Assembly (NCBI GenBank): GCA_030603275.1
Contig: JAUVYB010000002.1
Span: 1 to 64,000, forward strand
Length of the DNA stretch: 64,000 nucleotides
Direction of reading: 5' to 3'
DNA from: Deltaproteobacteria bacterium
Lineage (GTDB): Bacteria > Chloroflexota > Dehalococcoidia > Dehalococcoidales > BS750m-G39
Shown here: positions 60,137 to 64,000 of the stretch, piece by piece
Position numbering within the stretch: position 1 is the stretch's first letter
How the letters are laid out: each line of letters begins with the position of its first letter
Made by a program: the position numbers and the translations under genes
Notes under the pieces: generated by a model
What the model was told of the DNA's origin: nothing
The model's database searches: none
Seen by the model: only the letters and a program-made list of their open reading frames with translations

Positions 60137-60853
60137 ATGAAAATTCTGGGCATTACCGCTAAATGGGTATTTATGCTCTGCCTGCCTTTGTTATTGTTTA
60201 CCGCCAGCCTGAGTTGGGCGATAAACAGCACCTGGCTCTATAACTACGGCTCCCAGGAATACAATGTCAGCGAGGACTTGGCTGATGCAGGACTAGAACT
60301 AACTGATTCGGAGCTAGAGCAGGTATATGCCGGGCTAATCGGCTATTTTAACTCCGATGAGGAGTATATAAGCCTTACCGTGATAAAGGACGGCGAGCCG
60401 TTTGAGCTGTTTAACTACCGTGAGACTATCCACCTTAAGGATGTCAAGGGGTTAATCTGGCTGGATTACTGGGTCATGCTGGGGACACTGGCTTATGTTC
60501 TGGCCTATGCCGGCGTCTGCCTGTTCTGGGGCAGGCCGACCTACCGGCGGCGGCTGGCCCGGGGGGTGGTGGGGGGGAGCGGCATCACCTTAGGTCTGAT
60601 GCTGGCTCTGGGGCTGGGCAGTCTCTTTGGCTTTAACTCGCTCTTCTGGCAGTTTCATGTTATCAGCTTTACCTCTAACGACTTCTGGCTGCTTGACCCG
60701 ACCAGGGACTACCTGAAGATGCTGTTTGCCGACGGCTACTTCTATGATGTTGTCCTGTTTTGTACCCTGGGGGTGGCCGGAGCGGCAGTGATTCTGGGTG
60801 GGGCGAGTGGGGTATGGCTGTGGTTTAGCAAAAGGGGTAAGGCATTGTCCTAA
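60137..60853 (+). CDS. DUF1461/TIGR01906 integral membrane protein
   Basis: A 238-residue membrane protein with four hydrophobic helices (about 8-28, 113-133, 143-167 and 205-230). Between the first and second is an outward loop with YNVSEDLADAGLELTDSELEQVYAGLIGYF. The closing region FTSNDFWLLDPTRDYLKMLF is characteristic of the family. Function unknown. AAGGAAA precedes the ATG. It converges with the DUF5667 gene. Confidence 0.85.
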   Translation: MKILGITAKWVFMLCLPLLLFTASLSWAINSTWLYNYGSQEYNVSEDLADAGLELTDSELEQVYAGLIGYFNSDEEYISLTVIKDGEPFELFNYRETIHLKDVKGLIWLDYWVMLGTLAYVLAYAGVCLFWGRPTYRRRLARGVVGGSGITLGLMLALGLGSLFGFNSLFWQFHVISFTSNDFWLLDPTRDYLKMLFADGYFYDVVLFCTLGVAGAAVILGGASGVWLWFSKRGKALS

Positions 60854-60901
60854 GACGGGTTATACCTTACCCCTGAGTAGACTTAAACCTTAAAAATATT
60901 C

Positions 60902-61612
60902 CTATTTGTTACCGCCAGCATTTTGCTGGCCGTGCCCCTGCTGCGGTGACTCTGTATCAGGGGCTTCGTCAGCTGCCTGGTGCTTCGCTTCTAACCTTTC
61001 CTGAATCTGCAATCGTGTTTCTTCGCCCATATTGCCGAGTTGAAGATTGAGCTTATCCTGGAACTGCTCCATTTGCTGCTGTCCCTGGATTTTTCCCACG
61101 GCGTTCTGCAAGCCGAAACTCGAATTCACCATGGCATTGAGGAACCCCTCCTGGGCCTGTTCCGGCACCGTTTCCAGTAAACCGGCTAAAACTTGTTGCT
61201 GTCGGAGCTGGTTATCCTTCAATTTCTCAACCAATTCCTCGATGTCCCTGCCTTCTTCTTGAGCTCTTTCCATCCGCCAGAGGGCTCCTTGAAACTGCTC
61301 CTGGAACCTCTCACAGTGTCTCTCCGCCAGCTCGTATTGCCCGTTTTCACACAGGGCGTTGATGGCTAGAGCGTCCTCATTGGCGAACCTCAACGCCAGC
61401 TCCGCTTTCTCCTGGTTATTAAAGGTAAAGAAACTGCTAGCAGCTCTTCCCCAGGTCTTCATAAAATAGAAGGGGGAACCGGGTAGAGTACCGGGGTCAG
61501 TAACCTCGCCAATGGCAACGTCCTCTTCTTCCTGAGCCCAGACCGGAGTAGTGGCAAATGCCAGGCTGACCAGCAAAAGACTGGCCAGTAGAACTGATAC
61601 TTTTTTACGCAA
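60902..61612 (-). CDS. Secreted DUF5667 protein
   Basis: A 236-residue exported protein with a signal peptide ending VWAQ, then the family motif LPGSPFYFMKTWGRAA and a long helical region (about 65-205) rich in E, Q and R that should form a coiled-coil bundle. The C-terminus is Gln/Gly-rich. DUF5667 proteins are associated with envelope stress and sigma/anti-sigma loci in other bacteria, but no such gene is here. The TTG start has AAGGAGG upstream. Confidence 0.85.
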   Translation of the reverse strand: MRKKVSVLLASLLLVSLAFATTPVWAQEEEDVAIGEVTDPGTLPGSPFYFMKTWGRAASSFFTFNNQEKAELALRFANEDALAINALCENGQYELAERHCERFQEQFQGALWRMERAQEEGRDIEELVEKLKDNQLRQQQVLAGLLETVPEQAQEGFLNAMVNSSFGLQNAVGKIQGQQQMEQFQDKLNLQLGNMGEETRLQIQERLEAKHQAADEAPDTESPQQGHGQQNAGGNK

Positions 61613-61823
61613 TTTTGTCCTCCTTGTTAATTAATCTGATTTACTTATATAACGGAAAAAAGAGCAATTGGTTAGGCCTCAGATTTGATTTAGGCGGGAA
61701 TTGGCTGCTTTTTACCAGGGAAAAGGCGGCGGCTAAAGCCTAACTGTATCTTTCTTCCTTCTAGGGATCGCCGCGGTTGTGGTAGCCGTGGGATTCCCAG
61801 AATCCGGGGCTATCCTGCTACTG

Positions 61824-62024
61824 TCAGGCCTTTTCCGAGACCAGTTTAGCGAAGCGGGCGAAGGAGCGGTCGTAGGTCTTTTCTACCTCGGGGGGGAAGA
61901 CGCAGGCGGGAAGCTCGTCGAACTTGAGGTGGTAGGCGATGCAGTCGCAGCACTTGCCTTTCCGAGAGCAGGGCTGGTAGGTGCAGGGGCACTTGGCTTT
62001 ATTGATTTCAATCTGGCATTCCAT
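61824..62024 (-). CDS. DUF6485 family cysteine-rich protein
   Basis: A 66-residue protein with a dense cysteine pattern: [26 protein letters not shown] and [10 protein letters not shown], plus the closing [11 protein letters not shown]. This matches DUF6485 as I recall it, found in many anaerobes and probably metal-binding. Start chosen at ATG 62024, where family homology begins; the frame opens to 62063. It is a single gene. Confidence 0.82.
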   Translation of the reverse strand: MECQIEINKAKCPCTYQPCSRKGKCCDCIAYHLKFDELPACVFPPEVEKTYDRSFARFAKLVSEKA

Positions 62025-62167
62025 CGGCGACAAACTCCATATTTTATTAATTTGGGGAAACAATTCGAAGCTGGGTAGCTTCGGGGGGTTGTTTTTTCAT
62101 TTATGTTAAGCTAGCTTTGTCCTTGTCGTTTGGCGTTACATTTAACGCCCTTCCCCCTTTTAAAAAG

Positions 62168-62220
62168 TTCTCTTTCTTCCCATACCCACCCGCCTAGAAG
62201 AGTTTTTTCCCCACCCCGTT
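62168..62220 (-). repeat. Family B-related repeat, copy 3
   Basis: On the minus strand it begins GGGGTGGGGAAAAAACTC, continues TTCTAGGCGGGTGGGTATGGG and ends AAGAAAGA, sharing the head with family B and the tail with family C copy 1. Confidence 0.65.
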
Positions 62221-62251
62221 TTATATCTTATCCCGCCCGCCGCCCTTTGCG

Positions 62252-62287
62252 GTAAAGAGGGGGCGTAGCCCCCTCTTAAACACCCCC
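62252..62287 (-). repeat. Family A repeat, partial copy 7 (inverted)
   Basis: Only the first hairpin remains: on the minus strand GGGGTGTTTAAGAGGGGGC, loop TAC, then the matching right arm. The second hairpin and tail are absent. Confidence 0.8.
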
Positions 62288-62335
62288 GGCATGACGCCTG
62301 GGCTTCTCCTTATCCCCACTCCTTAAAAGGGTGTT

Positions 62336-62380
62336 GGTAAAGAGGTAAAACCTCTATTGGGTGGGAGGGTGGGAAGATAA
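62336..62380 (+). repeat. Family C repeat with perfect G-quadruplex run, copy 2
   Basis: AGAGGTAAAACCTCT hairpin, then GGGTGGGAGGGTGGG at 62359-62373, a canonical quadruplex motif, then AAGATAAACC. Confidence 0.75.
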
Positions 62381-62416
62381 ACCTGAGTTAAGGGGGCAGA
62401 TAAACGATTTTATAAA

Positions 62417-63442
62417 TTATAGCCCCTTTCTCATTAGTTGGGAAAGTTGGGCGAGGAGTTCTAAAGCCCGGGCGGCGGCGTCCGGGGTGTCTAAAGAGGC
62501 CAGGGTGCAGCTGGGGGTGAGCAGGCTCTGGCGCAGGAGCTGCTTGAAGGGGACGCCGTTGCGGGTAAAGGGCGCCATGGCCTCTTCCAGGCGGTCCTTG
62601 AGGCTGGATGCCGTCTCTTTTCCCAGCGAGGGGCCGTCGTTGGGGACGATGCCCCAGGCGACGGCGCCGCCTCTATCGAGCAGGGCTTTTACCTCTTTGG
62701 GATAGAGGCTGAGCGACCGGGCGTAGTTGTAGGCGTCGAAGCTGATAATATCAACGCTGGTATTCAGCAGCACCGACCAGTCGGTGTTGCCGCAGCAGTG
62801 GACCCCTTTAAGACCCTCAATGCCCCGGAAGACCTCCTCCAGCAGGCTGACCACCTTCTCCGCCGACAGGGGCACCGAGACCGAGCCGAAGGAAGCCATG
62901 TAGGGCTCGTCGACGAAGATGATGGTGTCGGGCGATATTTTCTTCAGCTCTTTTTCCTGCCAGGCCGCCTTCAGGCGCAGAAATTTGGCCGCGGCGTCGC
63001 CCAGAATGTCGTCGTAGATAATAGCCCTGCCGTCACTATCGGCCACGGTCAGGCCCCAGGTCACCGGGCCGGTCACCTGCCCCTTGACCGCTATCGGCGA
63101 GAGGTTTTTCAACCCCAGAAAGGCGTGCAGGCCGGCGGCGTAGTCGGCGCTTACCGGATATTTATCAACATCGTTATCCAGGTAGGCGGCATAGAGCTTT
63201 TCCAGCGGCCCGTTAATATCTTTAGCGCGGTCGACATAGACCCTGTCACCGGTGACCGTTATGCCGGGGAAGCCCTGGCTGTACTGGGCGTACATATTCT
63301 CCTTGAAGGAGCGCTTGGGCAGCTGCGGCCAGCACGGTATCTCCTTGAGGTATTTTATAACCTGCGCGCAGGCCGCCGACGGGTCGGTCTGGGGCATGCT
63401 GCCGATAGCCGTCGGCAGGCAGTTGAACTCTATTCCGGTCAC
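62417..63442 (-). CDS. MetE-core / UroD-fold methyltransferase
   Basis: A 341-residue protein with the UROD/MetE-like barrel. It has the cobalamin-independent methionine synthase zinc ligands H and C in VHCCGNTDW and C in TPSCTLASL, and TGPVTWGL near the middle. It lacks the large N-terminal domain of MetE, like archaeal core-type methionine synthases that take methyl groups from a protein or corrinoid donor. The GTG start at 63442 follows the MTAP stop by two bases. Making methionine from homocysteine would join metF, metK and ahcY in one cycle. A UroD-like role in another methyl transfer is possible. Confidence 0.8.
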   Translation of the reverse strand: MTGIEFNCLPTAIGSMPQTDPSAACAQVIKYLKEIPCWPQLPKRSFKENMYAQYSQGFPGITVTGDRVYVDRAKDINGPLEKLYAAYLDNDVDKYPVSADYAAGLHAFLGLKNLSPIAVKGQVTGPVTWGLTVADSDGRAIIYDDILGDAAAKFLRLKAAWQEKELKKISPDTIIFVDEPYMASFGSVSVPLSAEKVVSLLEEVFRGIEGLKGVHCCGNTDWSVLLNTSVDIISFDAYNYARSLSLYPKEVKALLDRGGAVAWGIVPNDGPSLGKETASSLKDRLEEAMAPFTRNGVPFKQLLRQSLLTPSCTLASLDTPDAAARALELLAQLSQLMRKGL

Positions 63443-63444
63443 GG

Positions 63445-64000
63445 TTAAGACCTGTCTCCTTTTAGATATTTGCCGATGAGCGGCTCCAGCTTTTTCTTCT
63501 GCCCGTCCGGTATGGACTGGCGGGCGGTGGCGATGGCCGTTTTCATAGCCCGGGCGCATACACAGTCGCGCTCGGGGGGCAGCCAGGCGATGGACAGCTT
63601 GATGATTTTCTGGATGACATCGATGTTCTTGTTAAGGGTTTCTAGGATGACATCAACCGACAGCGGCTCGGCCTGGTCCTGCCAGCTATCGTAGTCGGTA
63701 ACGCCGGCGATACCAGCGTAGCAGATTTCCGCCTCCCGCGCCAGCCTGGCCTCCGGGCTCAAGGTCATGCCGACGATATCGGCATCCCAGGAGCGGTAGA
63801 GCCTTGACTCGGCCCGCGTCGAGAAGGCGGGGCCCTCTATGACCACACAGGTGCCCTTCGGGTGCACCTCCGCCCCCAGCCTCTGCGCCGACTTGAACAG
63901 AATCTGGCTCAATACCGGGCAGAAGGGGTCGGCGAAGGGGATATGGGCGACAACGCCCTCGCCGAAGAAGGTGTTTACCCGGTTGCGGGTGCGGTCTATA
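63445..64000 (-). CDS. mtnP: S-methyl-5'-thioadenosine phosphorylase, C-terminal part (5' end outside window)
   Basis: The visible 184 or so codons belong to a trimeric purine nucleoside phosphorylase of the MTAP type, which splits methylthioadenosine into adenine and methylthioribose 1-phosphate. VNTFFGEGVVAHIPFADPFC at the edge, IEGPAFSTRAESRLYRSW and VGMTLSPEARLAREAEICYAGIAGVTDYDSW are family motifs. The frame is open to the right edge, so the start is outside. A TTG at 63912 is internal. It is cotranscribed with the MetE-core gene in methionine salvage. An inosine-specific variant cannot be excluded. Confidence 0.92.
   Translation of the reverse strand, partial: IDRTRNRVNTFFGEGVVAHIPFADPFCPVLSQILFKSAQRLGAEVHPKGTCVVIEGPAFSTRAESRLYRSWDADIVGMTLSPEARLAREAEICYAGIAGVTDYDSWQDQAEPLSVDVILETLNKNIDVIQKIIKLSIAWLPPERDCVCARAMKTAIATARQSIPDGQKKKLEPLIGKYLKGDRS

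Larger units (their letters stand above)
62025..62416. other. Gene-free stretch rich in repeats
   Basis: Holds a family B-related copy, an inverted partial family A copy and a family C copy with a perfect G-quadruplex motif, all described separately. No promoter for the MetE-core gene is needed, since that gene is read from the other side. Confidence 0.65.

Overview
The window is a chromosomal segment of about 57-60% GC. Its gene content points to a Chloroflexota bacterium of the Dehalococcoidia type. Evidence for this is a PurS-PurS-PurL fusion, a TrpB2-type tryptophan synthase beta chain, a split transketolase, multi-PAS sensor kinases with CxxCP motifs, a MASE3 kinase and a set of small zinc-ribbon or DUF proteins (DUF5679, DUF6485, TIGR04076). 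This assignment is an inference from gene families; there is no rRNA in the window. No integrase, transposase, phage gene or CRISPR array was seen.

Layout. 1-3.2 kb: the end of an acyl-CoA synthetase, then a membrane HdrD-like iron-sulfur oxidoreductase. 3.2-9.3 kb: a minus-strand run recA-recX-rny-ymdB-PHP-plsY-(B-box membrane protein). 9.4-11.9 kb: two NAD synthases around a DegV protein. 12-20 kb: an amidohydrolase, a kinase/ATPase fusion, ahcY-metK, a C_GCAxxG_C_C protein and a phosphohexomutase, separated by repeat elements. 20-23 kb: a NuoE/NuoF/NuoG-N-terminus module. 23.4-28.5 kb: trpB2, purQ, purL. 28.8-37.8 kb: an orphan response regulator, a copper ATPase operon, a two-component system and sodA-metF. 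38-44 kb: a secreted hydrolase, a degenerate site-2 protease, six tRNAs and an orphan pilT behind a structured leader. 44-50.5 kb: split transketolase, ribosomal protein L25, a hydrolase-thpR pair, comF, ogt and a chagasin-like lipoprotein. 50.6-56.1 kb: two radC paralogues flanking an HTH-receiver/PAS-kinase cassette. 56-64 kb: dnaE, secreted and membrane DUF proteins, and a MetE-core/MTAP pair at the edge.

The most striking feature is at 33.4-36.3 kb. A divergent response regulator/sensor kinase pair is bracketed by two perfect 69-bp inverted copies of one sequence. Each copy faces outward, carries a GTCATAA...TTATGAC palindrome overlapping a -35 box and ends at a -10 box. One drives the zinc-ribbon/DJ-1/copper-ATPase operon and the other drives superoxide dismutase/metF. 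I read this as a compact metal/redox-stress regulon with duplicated promoters.

The second theme is dispersed intergenic repeats. Family A is a double hairpin whose stems covary between seven copies. In three cases its 3' end lies at the start of a gene, and in two it apparently supplies the ribosome-binding site, once next to a TTG and once next to an apparent AUA start. Family B/C elements carry a canonical G-quadruplex run. Several promoters sit so close to the start codon that the transcripts should be leaderless. Other points are a pseudoknot-plus-terminator leader before pilT and a terminator hairpin inside the 5' end of a transketolase gene.

Metabolically, metK, ahcY, metF, the MetE-core protein and MTAP together cover methyl-group and S-adenosylmethionine turnover. 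The Nuo-like and HdrD-like proteins point to NAD- and thiol-linked anaerobic electron transfer, and SOD, DJ-1 and CopA to defence against oxygen and copper.
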